NCBI GenBank assembly: GCA_023253415.1
Contig: JALRGK010000110.1
Location: 1 to 27,538 of the forward strand
Direction: 5' to 3'
DNA from: Rhodocyclaceae bacterium
GTDB taxonomy: Bacteria > Pseudomonadota > Gammaproteobacteria > Burkholderiales > Rhodocyclaceae
DNA: 27,538 bases
Shown here: piece by piece, positions 1 to 7,633 of the stretch
How the letters are laid out: every line of letters begins with the position of its first letter
Numbering within the stretch: the first letter of the stretch is position 1
The notes under the pieces: generated by a model
What the model saw: the letters and a program-made list of their open reading frames with translations, nothing else
What the model was told of the DNA's origin: nothing
Database searches by the model: none
Made by a program: the position numbers and the translations under genes

Positions 1-23
1 TCATCATCCGTTTAACCCTCAAC

Positions 24-37
24 GGCAAATAATTGCC
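24..37. other. Small inverted repeat upstream of yceI
   Basis: GGCAA (24-28), a 4-base ATAA loop and TTGCC (33-37) form a short perfect hairpin in the AT-rich leader. It could be the remains of a terminator from a gene to the left, or an operator. No convincing -35/-10 pair was found in bases 1-66, so the yceI promoter is not assigned. Confidence 0.3.
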
Positions 38-66
38 TCAAAGCATCTCCCACTCATCTCGCATTA

Positions 67-75
67 CCCCCCCCC
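67..75 (+). repeat. C9 homopolymer tract just before the yceI ribosome site
   Basis: Nine consecutive C residues lie immediately upstream of the Shine-Dalgarno AGGAG (78-82) of the YceI gene, whose ATG is at 89. Such a tract is prone to slippage. It lies outside the coding frame, so any effect would be on 5' UTR structure or promoter spacing rather than on reading frame. Confidence 0.6.
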
Positions 76-88
76 ACAGGAGCACACC

Positions 89-661
89 ATGAAAAAAACA
101 CTCGTACTCGGCACCGCACTCTTTGCCATGACCTCCCTGCCCGCCCTGGCAGAACCGGTTACCTACACCATTGACCCAACACACACTTTTGCCAGCTTCG
201 AATACACCCACCTGGGCTTCTCGAAGCAGCGCAGCCGCTTCAATGACACAACAGGTACCATCACACTGGATCAGAAGGCCAAGACCGGCAGTGCCGACAT
301 CACGATCAAGGTGGACTCGGTCGACACCGGCAGCAAGGCTTTTGATGGCCATCTGACCAGCAGTAACTGGTTTGATGCTGATGTGTATCCGACCATCACG
401 TTCAAATCGACCCAGTTCAAGTTCAAAGGCGATAAGCCGAGTGAAGTTGTGGGCAATCTGACGGTACGCGACGTCACCAAACCGGTCACACTGAAGATCA
501 CCCACTTCAACTGCGCCGTGCACCCGATGCGTCAGAAGGACGCCTGCGGTGCCAACGCAGTAACGCAGATCAAACGTAGCGATTTTGGCCTGGGCAAATA
601 CGCGCCGGGCGTCAGCGACGAGACGGAACTGTCTGTCGCGGTTGAGGCGATCAAGAACTAA
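89..661 (+). CDS. YceI family periplasmic lipid-binding protein
   Basis: The 190-residue protein has a clear Sec signal peptide: a Lys-rich start, a hydrophobic core and probable cleavage after ALA at about residue 21. The mature part follows the YceI pattern, with an early TYTIDPTHTFASFEYTHLG segment, a central WFDADVYPTITFKST segment and a KPVTLKI stretch. YceI proteins are eight-stranded beta-barrels (lipocalin-like) that bind a long isoprenoid or fatty-acid ligand in the periplasm; the physiological role is usually unknown. Two cysteines sit in the loop FNCAVHPMRQKDACGAN and could form a disulfide. The start is fixed by AGGAG six bases before the ATG. The gene stands alone, with a strong terminator downstream. 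Family assignment is secure; ligand and function are not determined. Confidence 0.93.
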   Translation: MKKTLVLGTALFAMTSLPALAEPVTYTIDPTHTFASFEYTHLGFSKQRSRFNDTTGTITLDQKAKTGSADITIKVDSVDTGSKAFDGHLTSSNWFDADVYPTITFKSTQFKFKGDKPSEVVGNLTVRDVTKPVTLKITHFNCAVHPMRQKDACGANAVTQIKRSDFGLGKYAPGVSDETELSVAVEAIKN

Positions 662-674
662 TTTGACCGCGCTC

Positions 675-717
675 CAACAAAAAGGCTGCCTGGATTATCG
701 AGGCAGCCTTTTTGTTG
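675..717. terminator. Bidirectional rho-independent terminator, perfect 17-bp stem
   Basis: Arm 675-691 (CAACAAAAAGGCTGCCT) is perfectly complementary to arm 701-717, with a 9-base loop. The outer part of the stem is A-rich on one side and T-rich on the other, so both strands end in a T-rich stretch after a GC-rich core. It sits between the convergent yceI (stop 661) and SYLF (stop 732) genes and can end both transcripts. Confidence 0.92.
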
Positions 718-731
718 TTTTGAGGATCCGG

Positions 732-1310
732 TTATTTGTTCAGATCACTATCCTGGTAATACTTGGTCCCTTTGGCTGTAATTTCTGCGGCCAAACCGTT
801 ATCGGTGAGCTGATACATCCAGACGCCTTCGCTCACATTAGCTGCACCTTCATAAGCACCGCCATTGTTCTCATATTTGGCCGCTGCCGTGGCTTGTCCA
901 CCGAACTCCCAACCCGAGTTAATGAAGCTATTCAGGGCTTTCTCGGTTTCAAAAACGAAGATCACGCTGAAAGACTTGATGCCCACACCAAGCCCCGCCT
1001 GAACTTCGACCATCTTCATGAATACCGGCTTCTGGTTGGCCTTGCGCATGACCACACCTGAACCTGAACCGCCGCCGGCTATAAAGATCTTCATACCGAA
1101 ATTGCTAAAGGTCGCGTAACCCGCCGACTTGCCAACCAGTTCTTTCGCATGCGGTTCAAGGCGATAGAGGCGCGCCATGATCTGGTCGTTCTGCTTCAGA
1201 ATCTCGGCGCGCTGTTGCGCGGGCGATTTGCTATCAAACAAGGCATACGCCGGTGCCACCGGCATCGACAAGGTCAGCGCACAAAGCAGCAGAGACAGAA
1301 AACGTTTCAT
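732..1310 (-). CDS. SYLF (YSC84-like) domain secreted lipid-binding protein
   Basis: The 192-residue protein has a signal peptide with likely cleavage after AYA near residue 24. The mature region carries a glycine-rich SYLF/YSC84 domain (Pfam 'Las17-binding protein actin regulator'): KSAGYATFSNFGMKIFIAGG, then GSGVVM, then a GVGIKSFSVIFVFET segment. In eukaryotes SYLF domains bind phosphoinositides. Bacterial secreted versions are common but poorly characterised and presumably interact with membrane lipid in the periplasm. The start has a GGGAAG ribosome site. It begins only 16 bases after the ychF stop codon, so the two are probably cotranscribed. The family call is good; the function is unknown. 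Confidence 0.85.
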   Translation of the reverse strand: MKRFLSLLLCALTLSMPVAPAYALFDSKSPAQQRAEILKQNDQIMARLYRLEPHAKELVGKSAGYATFSNFGMKIFIAGGGSGSGVVMRKANQKPVFMKMVEVQAGLGVGIKSFSVIFVFETEKALNSFINSGWEFGGQATAAAKYENNGGAYEGAANVSEGVWMYQLTDNGLAAEITAKGTKYYQDSDLNK

Positions 1311-1326
1311 GGTGGCTTCCCGAGAT

Positions 1327-2418
1327 TTACACGTTAAAGAGGAAGTTCAGCACATCACCATCCTGCACGATGTACTCTTTACCTTCTGCGCGCATCTTGC
1401 CGGCTTCCTTGGCGCCCTGCTCCCCTTTGTAGGCAATAAAATCGGCAAAGGCAATGGTCTGGGCACGGATGAAGCCGCGCTCGAAATCCGTGTGAATCAC
1501 ACCGGCGGCTTGTGGCGCCGTATCACCCTTGTGAATAGTCCAAGCGCGCACCTCCTTCACACCGGCAGTGAAGTACGTTTGCAAACCAAGAAGGTTATAA
1601 CCGGCGCGAATCACACGATTCAGGCCCGGCTCTTCCAGACCCAGGTCGGCCAGAAACTCGGCTTTGTCGGCATCGTCGAGGTCGGCAAGCTCGGCTTCCA
1701 TCTTGGCACACACGGCAACCACCGGCGCATTTTCCTTGGAAGCAAACTCACGCAAACGATCAAGGAACGGGTTGTTCTCGAAACCATCCTCTAGCACATT
1801 ACCCACATACATGGCCGGTTTGATGGTGAGCAGACAAAGCGGCTTGAGCAATGCCTTGTCTTCATCACCCAAACCCAACGTACGCGCCGGCTTGCCTTCG
1901 TTCAAGTGCGGCAATAGCTTTTCCAGAATTGTGACCAGCTTTGCCGCCTCTTTATCGCCCGACCTTGCCTTTTTACCGTCTCGTGCAATCGTACGTTCTA
2001 CAACGGCCAGATCCGCCAGCGCCAGCTCGGTGACGATGGTTTCGATATCTGCAATTGGGTCCACACGGCCCGACACATGCACCACATTCTCGTCGTCAAA
2101 GCAGCGCACCACGTTCACGATGGCATCGGTTTCGCGGATGTTAGCCAGAAACTGGTTGCCCAGACCTTCACCTTTAGATGCACCTGCCACCAGCCCGGCG
2201 ATATCAACGAACTCCACAATGGCCGGCTGCACGCGCTGCGGTTTGACGATCTCGGACAAAGCATCCAGCCTCGGATCTGGCACTTCCACAATGCCGACGT
2301 TAGGCTCAATGGTGCAAAACGGATAGTTCTCGGCAGCAATACCCGCCTTGGTCAGGGCGTTGAATAGAGTGGATTTGCCGACGTTAGGCAGGCCGACGAT
2401 GCCGCATTTGAGGCTCAT
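1327..2418 (-). CDS. ychF: Ribosome-associated redox-responsive ATPase YchF (Obg family)
   Basis: The 363-residue length is typical for YchF. The G1 P-loop GLPNVGKST lies at residues 9-17 and the G3 motif DIAGLVAGASKGEGLGNQFL is near residue 73. The usual G4 NKxD is replaced by NVLE, as expected for the YchF/Ola1 subfamily, which prefers ATP over GTP. The C-terminus (AWTIHKGDTAPQAAGVIHTDFE to DGDVLNFLFNV) is the TGS domain. The family binds ribosomes and is linked to oxidative-stress responses. An AAGGA site lies at 2424-2428. In many proteobacteria it follows pth; here an efflux operon and a small gene separate them. Confidence 0.97.
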   Translation of the reverse strand: MSLKCGIVGLPNVGKSTLFNALTKAGIAAENYPFCTIEPNVGIVEVPDPRLDALSEIVKPQRVQPAIVEFVDIAGLVAGASKGEGLGNQFLANIRETDAIVNVVRCFDDENVVHVSGRVDPIADIETIVTELALADLAVVERTIARDGKKARSGDKEAAKLVTILEKLLPHLNEGKPARTLGLGDEDKALLKPLCLLTIKPAMYVGNVLEDGFENNPFLDRLREFASKENAPVVAVCAKMEAELADLDDADKAEFLADLGLEEPGLNRVIRAGYNLLGLQTYFTAGVKEVRAWTIHKGDTAPQAAGVIHTDFERGFIRAQTIAFADFIAYKGEQGAKEAGKMRAEGKEYIVQDGDVLNFLFNV

Positions 2419-2474
2419 GGAGTTCCTTGAAGTGCATTTTTTTGAAATATGGGCGCTATTCTAAAGCACCCGAC

Positions 2475-2726
2475 TCAGATCACGTGCGCGTAAATTTCCT
2501 GGCCGTGCCAGTACATGCCATTGATCCGGCTGCCAATCTGCTGGATGTCGCCATCACGTAACCCATCGAATTCAATAACGTAAGCAGGCAGCGCGGTTTG
2601 CAGATCGACCCGTTCGATTTTGCAAGGCTCGATTCGGGTGTATTTGACGATGAGATCACGCAGATCTGCCTCACCGATGTCCGTACTGACGCCCGTCAGA
2701 TAGAGACGCTGGCCGAAGTCTTTCAT
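2475..2726 (-). CDS. Small RRM-like (ferredoxin-fold) protein, function unknown
   Basis: An 83-residue protein whose sequence suggests beta-alpha-beta-beta-alpha-beta order: RLYLTGV strand, DIGEADLRDLIVKYT helix, KIERVDLQT strand, AYVIEFDG strand, DGDIQQIGSRIN helix, then a terminal strand. This is the topology of an RNA recognition motif. LYLTGV (8-13) resembles RNP2. The RNP1-like stretch around residues 46-53 keeps the hydrophobic pattern, but its usual aromatic RNA-contact positions are Ala and Val. It may therefore be a degenerate RRM that binds protein or binds RNA differently. It lies 56 bases upstream of ychF on the same strand and could be cotranscribed with that ribosome-binding ATPase. 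I do not recognise a named gene; the RRM assignment is inferred from pattern only. Confidence 0.7.
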   Translation of the reverse strand: MKDFGQRLYLTGVSTDIGEADLRDLIVKYTRIEPCKIERVDLQTALPAYVIEFDGLRDGDIQQIGSRINGMYWHGQEIYAHVI

Positions 2727-2814
2727 TTGCTTTCCAGGGCGAGTTGTTGCATTGCGCCATTATGTCATTTTTCTGCACTATCTGTATGAAATTAAAGAAA
2801 AATCGAGGTCTTCT

Positions 2815-2925
2815 ATGGTAATGTTCAACTCTTCCACGCTATTCCCTTCGACGGTGCCGCACACCGGCATTGCCTGTACTTTTTTTGTCTTTCGATCATG
2901 GCCAAATTTATTCCTGATGCACTGA
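2815..2925 (+). CDS. Possible 36-codon leader ORF upstream of the efflux adaptor
   Basis: The ATG at 2815 has a good Shine-Dalgarno, GAGG at 2805-2808, six bases upstream, while the proposed adaptor start at 2898 has none visible. The ORF reads 36 codons in a different frame and runs past the adaptor ATG. It ends with TGA at 2923-2925, whose A is the first base of an in-frame adaptor ATG (Met10) in a TGATG arrangement typical of translational coupling. The peptide (starting MVMFNSSTLF) has no recognised domain. It could be a regulatory leader, a coupling device or chance. Confidence 0.35.
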   Translation: MVMFNSSTLFPSTVPHTGIACTFFVFRSWPNLFLMH

Positions 2926-4412
2926 TGTCTCACATTCGTCAAGCGACCGAAACGGTACGTCACTTTGACTGGACATCCCTGAAAAATCTGAAAAAGGAAG
3001 ATGTGCTGGCCGTCGCGAAGAATCCCCGCTGGCACAAACCAGCCGCGATTATTTTCGGCATACTGGTTGCAATCCATGTCATCAAGAACGATGTGATCGT
3101 GCCTTACATGAAAGCGCACTTCGCACTGGGCGTTGACACCATCGAAGTACAACCAATGACTGTGCCACTAGAATCGCAACTGGTTGGTCAGACCCGCAGC
3201 CCACAGTCGGTGGCCATCTACACGCGCGTTTCCGGCTTTCTGGAGAAGCAGGTCTATACAGAAGGCTCCTGGGTTAACGCCGGCGACATCCTGTTCGAAA
3301 TGGACAAGCGTCCGTTTATCGCTCAGCTTGATGCCGCCAAGGCTGCGTTAGTTTCGCAAGAGGCGTCTCTGCGGACAGCCACCCTGACGTTAAACCGCAT
3401 CAAACCCCTGGCCGCCGCCAAGGCGCTGTCACAGCAGGATCTGGACACGGCTACCGGCAACTTTCTGCGCGCCCAAGCGGGCGTTGACCAGGCGCGTGCT
3501 AACGTCGAAACCGCCCAGCTGAATCTGGAGTACTGCACGATTCGTTCGCCCATCTCGGGTCTGGCCTCTGTGCGCAAACAGGCGCTAGGCACCTACCTGC
3601 AGGTGGGCAGCCCGAATTCCGAACTCACGGTTGTGAATCAGATGGATCCGATGTGGGTTTACTTCTCCGTCTCCGAAGATCAGACGCTCAAAGTCAATGA
3701 TCTGCTTGAAAAGCAACAACTCCAAGCAACCAGCATTACCGATCTGGACGTCACGCTGACCATGTCGGATGGCTCTCTCTATCCCTACGTTGGCAAAATC
3801 GGTTTTGCCGATGTGCTCTATAACGTGGATACGGGCACCCGTCTGATGCGCGCCGTATTCCCGAATCCCAACAGCGCGTTACAGCAGGGTCAGTTTGTCA
3901 CCGCAACGATTATTGGCCTGGTTCAACAGAATGTCTATCTGGTGCCACAAACGGCTGTGCAGCAAAGCAGCCAGGGGGCGTATGTCTGGGTGATCGACCA
4001 AGAAAACCGGGCACACTCCCGCACCGTTGTACCAGGCTACTGGAATGGCCCCAACTGGATCATCACGGATGGTTTGAGCCCCGGCGACCGTGTCGTGGTG
4101 ACGAATGTACTGCGTATGTCGCCTAACCAGCTGGTCAAGCCAGCAACGGTCAAGTCACCGGAACCGCAACCGATTCAGCTCCCGAAAGCGCCGACGGAAA
4201 ACCAGAAACCAAACCCCTACGGTCCCGGCGCCAAAGTCCAGTCTGATATCAACCAGGCACAGGATCCGAAACAACTGGCTATGCCGGTCGCCCCGGCACC
4301 TGCACCCAAGCTGCTTCCGCCGAAGGAGGCACCACTGGCACCTGGCATTCCGAATGCACCGGCACCGGTTCCGAACACCCTACAGGCGCCCACAACGCGC
4401 CCCGCCCAATAA
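2898..4412 (+). CDS. RND efflux periplasmic adaptor (membrane fusion protein)
   Basis: The 504-residue protein links an RND pump to an outer-membrane channel. After a roughly 47-residue presumably cytoplasmic start comes one membrane segment (about 48-62). The lipoyl half-motifs follow, YTRVSGFLEKQVYTEGSWV (108-126) and a second half near CTIRSPISGLASV (213-225), flanking an alpha-helical hairpin (about 140-211). Beta-barrel and membrane-proximal domains run to about 410. There is no lipobox, so it would be a membrane-anchored type unlike AcrA. Residues 414-504 form a proline-rich tail beyond the usual fold. The start is uncertain: 2898 has no clear ribosome site. Alternatives are ATG 2925 (coupled to the leader ORF) or GTG 3003, preceded by AAGGAAG at 2994-3000, which would leave a short cytoplasmic end. 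The pump gene follows 20 bases downstream. Confidence 0.93.
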   Translation: MAKFIPDALMSHIRQATETVRHFDWTSLKNLKKEDVLAVAKNPRWHKPAAIIFGILVAIHVIKNDVIVPYMKAHFALGVDTIEVQPMTVPLESQLVGQTRSPQSVAIYTRVSGFLEKQVYTEGSWVNAGDILFEMDKRPFIAQLDAAKAALVSQEASLRTATLTLNRIKPLAAAKALSQQDLDTATGNFLRAQAGVDQARANVETAQLNLEYCTIRSPISGLASVRKQALGTYLQVGSPNSELTVVNQMDPMWVYFSVSEDQTLKVNDLLEKQQLQATSITDLDVTLTMSDGSLYPYVGKIGFADVLYNVDTGTRLMRAVFPNPNSALQQGQFVTATIIGLVQQNVYLVPQTAVQQSSQGAYVWVIDQENRAHSRTVVPGYWNGPNWIITDGLSPGDRVVVTNVLRMSPNQLVKPATVKSPEPQPIQLPKAPTENQKPNPYGPGAKVQSDINQAQDPKQLAMPVAPAPAPKLLPPKEAPLAPGIPNAPAPVPNTLQAPTTRPAQ

Positions 4413-4432
4413 CCGGACGGGGCTGATCAATC

Positions 4433-7400
4433 ATGTTCTCGAAGTTCTTTATTGACCGTCCGATTTTTTCGGCCGTTATCTCTATCATCATCACCATCGC
4501 CGGTCTGGTGGCCATGGTGTCATTGCCGATTGCCCAGTACCCCAACATTACGCCACCACAGATCCAGGTATCGGCGACGTATCCGGGTGCCAATGCCGAA
4601 ACCGTGTCGCAAAATGTCGCTTCACCGATTGAGCTACAGGTGAATGGCGCCGACGGTATGCTCTACATGTACTCGACCAACACGGCCGGCAACATGACGT
4701 TGAGCATCTACTTTGACATCAGCAAAGACCCGGCACTGGCACAGACAGACGTACTCAACCGGGTGAACACCGCCCTACCCCAGGTCCCACAATCCGTTCG
4801 CAACCAGGGCGTAAACATCCAGCAGAAGAGCTCGTCTATCATGATGGTGGCTGCCATCAAAGACCCGGAGAACAAATACGACCTGACCGAGCTCAGTACC
4901 TTTGCCAACATCATCGTGCTGAACGAAGTCCAGCGCATTCCGGGCGCGAGCATGGCGACAATTGGCGGCAACCCCAACTACGCCATGCGCATCTGGTTGG
5001 ATCCGACCAAGCTGGCTCTGTATAAGCTGACAACAGGCGACATCGCCAACGCGGTACGCGCCCAGAACCAGCAATACGCCGTAGGCCAGCTGGGACAGCT
5101 ACCGTCCAAGGGCAACGTGATCCAGAACTTTTCGGTCACCACCAACGGCATGCTGCAGACGAAAGAAGAGTTCGAGAACATCATCGTCAAGGCGGGCAAG
5201 CCTTCGGTGACGCCCGGATCGGAAGGTGCCATCGTACGCATGCGCGATGTCGGTCGTGCCGAACTGGGTTCACAGACCTACAACTTCGACGTCAAAACCA
5301 ACAAAGATAACGCAGCTCTGCTACTGATCTACTTCCAGCCCGGTTACAACGCACTCAACGTGGCAGAAGCGGTCAAGGCCAAACTGGAAGAACTCAAGCC
5401 GAGCTTCCCGCCCGGCGTTTCCTACGAGATAACACTGGATGCCACCGAGTTCATCAACTCATCCATCGAGGAAGTGATCCATACCTTCTTCGAAGCCATG
5501 ATTCTGGTGGTGCTGGTCGTCTTCATGTTCCTGCAGAAACCGAAAGCGACGCTGATACCTCTGGTCGCCGTACCGGTATCGATCATTGGTACCTTCATCG
5601 GTATGAGCCTGTTCGGCTTCTCGATCAATATGCTCACGATGTTTGGCTTGGTGCTGGCCATCGGTCTAGTCGTGGATGATGCCATTGTGGTCATCGAAAA
5701 CGTGGAACGGATCATGGAAGAAAACCCTGCCATGAAGCCGCGTGAAGCCGCTGCGGTCGCCATGGCCGAGGTGACCGGTCCGATTATCGCCACCACGCTG
5801 GTCATGGCCGCGGTGTTCGTACCCGTTGCCTTCCTTTCGGGCATTACCGGGCAGCTCTATCGTCAGTTCGCACTCACACTCTCGGTTTCAGTGACGTTCT
5901 CGGCGATCGTTGCGCTAACGCTGTCCCCTGCGCTCGCCGCCATTCTTATTCGGCCTAAAGGCGAAGAGGACGATGTCGCCAAGCCCCGGTTCTTTGTCGG
6001 TTTTGAAACGCTCTTCAACAAGCTGCGTGACTACTACATGATGGCAGTGAAATGGGCCATCACTCATCGTAAGCCCTCATTCATGATTTTCGGCGGCGTC
6101 ATTCTTACGCTGCTCGTCCTCTTCCGTGTGGTACCCGGTTCGTTTGTACCGGAAGAAGATCAGGGCTACCTCTTTGGTGCCGTCGTCATGCCCAAAGCAG
6201 CCAGCCTGCAACGTACTTCGGCGTTTTCCCAAGCCGGGGCCAACTGGTTCCAGGAGCAACCGGGCGTTGGCTTCGCCACCAGCTACGCGGGTTACAGCAT
6301 TATTGATTCACAAGTGCTGCCGAGCGCCAGCACGCTCTTTATTGGCCTCAAGTCTTTTGACCAGCGCACCGACAAAGCCTCTTCTGCGTTCACACTGATC
6401 GAAGATGGTCGCAAGCACTTCGCCACACAAAACGATGGCATCATCATTCCGGTCAATCCGCCGTCTATTCCGGGGCTGGGTACCACCGGGGGCTTCCAGA
6501 TGTGGCTCGAGCAAACAGGCAATGGCTCAATGGACGAGCTGGAAGAGCAGACCATGCGTTTTATGGCTGCTGCCAAGAAGCGCCCGGAACTCACCGCACT
6601 CAACACGACCTTCAGCACGAATGCCCGTGAAATGTTCGTGAATGTGGATCGCGGCAAGGCCGAGTTGCTGGATGTGGCTGTCAATGACGTTTATGACACA
6701 TTGCAAACGATGATCGGCTCACAGTATGTGAACCAGTTCGCGTATCAGAACCGCCTGTGGCAGGTGATTCTGCAGGCAGATGCCGATTACCGTCAGGACC
6801 CCGCCGCATTCAACACCATGTACGTTCGCTCACGGACGGGTGCCATGGTGCCACTCCGTGCACTGATCAGTTACCAGTATCAAGCCAGTCCAGACATCGT
6901 GACCCGTTTCAACGCCTACCCCGCCGTACAGATAACCGGTAACAATGCGGCTGGCTACAGCTCCGGTCAGGCGATTAAAGCGATGCAACAGGTTGCCGAC
7001 GAAGTGCTGCCGCCGGGTTATAAAATTGCCTGGTCGGGCGAAGCCTACGAACAGCTGAAATCCGGCAGCACCGCCGTCTTTGTGTTTGCCTTTGCGCTGA
7101 TTATGGTCTTCCTGATTCTGGCAGCGCTCTACGAAAAGTGGTCCCTCCCGTTCAGCGTGATGTTCGCTGTTCCGTTTGCGCTGTGTGGTGCGCTGGTTGC
7201 GGTGTTACTGCGAGGCCTGGAAAATGATGTGTACTTTCAGATCGGTCTCGTCACACTAATTGCGCTTGCTGCAAAGAATGCAATTCTGATCGTCGAGTTT
7301 GCAGTAGCCAACGTAGAGAAAGGGATGTCGATCATCGATGCCGCGCTGCATGCAGCTGAAATCCGTTTCCGTCCCATCATGATGACGTCCATGGCTTTTA

Positions 7401-7633
7401 TTCTCGGTTGCGTGCCACTGGCAACGGCGGTTGGTGCTTCTGCCAATAGCCGTCACTCTATCGGGACGGGCATCATCGGCGGCATGGTCGGCGCCACCAT
7501 GATCGCCATTATTTTTGTACCGCTCTTTTTCGTCGTATTCGAAGAGATGAGCGAGAAAAAGAAACAGATGGTCACTGACACACCGGCACAACCGGGGCCG
7601 CACAATCTGAACGCCGGGGAGAAGGCAGAATGA
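4433..7633 (+). CDS. RND multidrug efflux pump, HAE1 (AcrB-like) family
   Basis: The 1066-residue inner-membrane transporter uses the proton gradient to expel hydrophobic or amphiphilic compounds from periplasm and membrane. It begins MFSKFFIDRPIFSAVISI, the usual HAE1 N-terminus, followed by the first membrane helix. The proton-relay acidic pair is Asp415-Asp416 in LAIGLVVDDAIVVIENVERI, and the partner lysine of the relay is Lys948 in LAAKNAILIVEF. Two large periplasmic loops and about 12 membrane helices fit the family. These motifs separate it from heavy-metal (CusA) pumps, but substrates cannot be read from the sequence. The stop overlaps the channel gene start by four bases (ATGA), so translation is coupled. 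Confidence 0.96.
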   Translation: MFSKFFIDRPIFSAVISIIITIAGLVAMVSLPIAQYPNITPPQIQVSATYPGANAETVSQNVASPIELQVNGADGMLYMYSTNTAGNMTLSIYFDISKDPALAQTDVLNRVNTALPQVPQSVRNQGVNIQQKSSSIMMVAAIKDPENKYDLTELSTFANIIVLNEVQRIPGASMATIGGNPNYAMRIWLDPTKLALYKLTTGDIANAVRAQNQQYAVGQLGQLPSKGNVIQNFSVTTNGMLQTKEEFENIIVKAGKPSVTPGSEGAIVRMRDVGRAELGSQTYNFDVKTNKDNAALLLIYFQPGYNALNVAEAVKAKLEELKPSFPPGVSYEITLDATEFINSSIEEVIHTFFEAMILVVLVVFMFLQKPKATLIPLVAVPVSIIGTFIGMSLFGFSINMLTMFGLVLAIGLVVDDAIVVIENVERIMEENPAMKPREAAAVAMAEVTGPIIATTLVMAAVFVPVAFLSGITGQLYRQFALTLSVSVTFSAIVALTLSPALAAILIRPKGEEDDVAKPRFFVGFETLFNKLRDYYMMAVKWAITHRKPSFMIFGGVILTLLVLFRVVPGSFVPEEDQGYLFGAVVMPKAASLQRTSAFSQAGANWFQEQPGVGFATSYAGYSIIDSQVLPSASTLFIGLKSFDQRTDKASSAFTLIEDGRKHFATQNDGIIIPVNPPSIPGLGTTGGFQMWLEQTGNGSMDELEEQTMRFMAAAKKRPELTALNTTFSTNAREMFVNVDRGKAELLDVAVNDVYDTLQTMIGSQYVNQFAYQNRLWQVILQADADYRQDPAAFNTMYVRSRTGAMVPLRALISYQYQASPDIVTRFNAYPAVQITGNNAAGYSSGQAIKAMQQVADEVLPPGYKIAWSGEAYEQLKSGSTAVFVFAFALIMVFLILAALYEKWSLPFSVMFAVPFALCGALVAVLLRGLENDVYFQIGLVTLIALAAKNAILIVEFAVANVEKGMSIIDAALHAAEIRFRPIMMTSMAFILGCVPLATAVGASANSRHSIGTGIIGGMVGATMIAIIFVPLFFVVFEEMSEKKKQMVTDTPAQPGPHNLNAGEKAE

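Noticed and set aside
38..523. 161-codon minus-strand ORF opposite yceI
   Set aside because: It lies antisense to a clear YceI gene and has no signal, domain or operon context.
2778..3152. 124-codon minus-strand ORF over the adaptor start
   Set aside because: It overlaps the adaptor coding start and the intergenic region, with no recognisable family. A divergent regulator was considered, but no helix-turn-helix is visible.
5422..5844. 140-codon minus-strand ORF inside the RND pump
   Set aside because: Low-complexity Ser/Thr/Met-rich shadow of the membrane helices of the pump.
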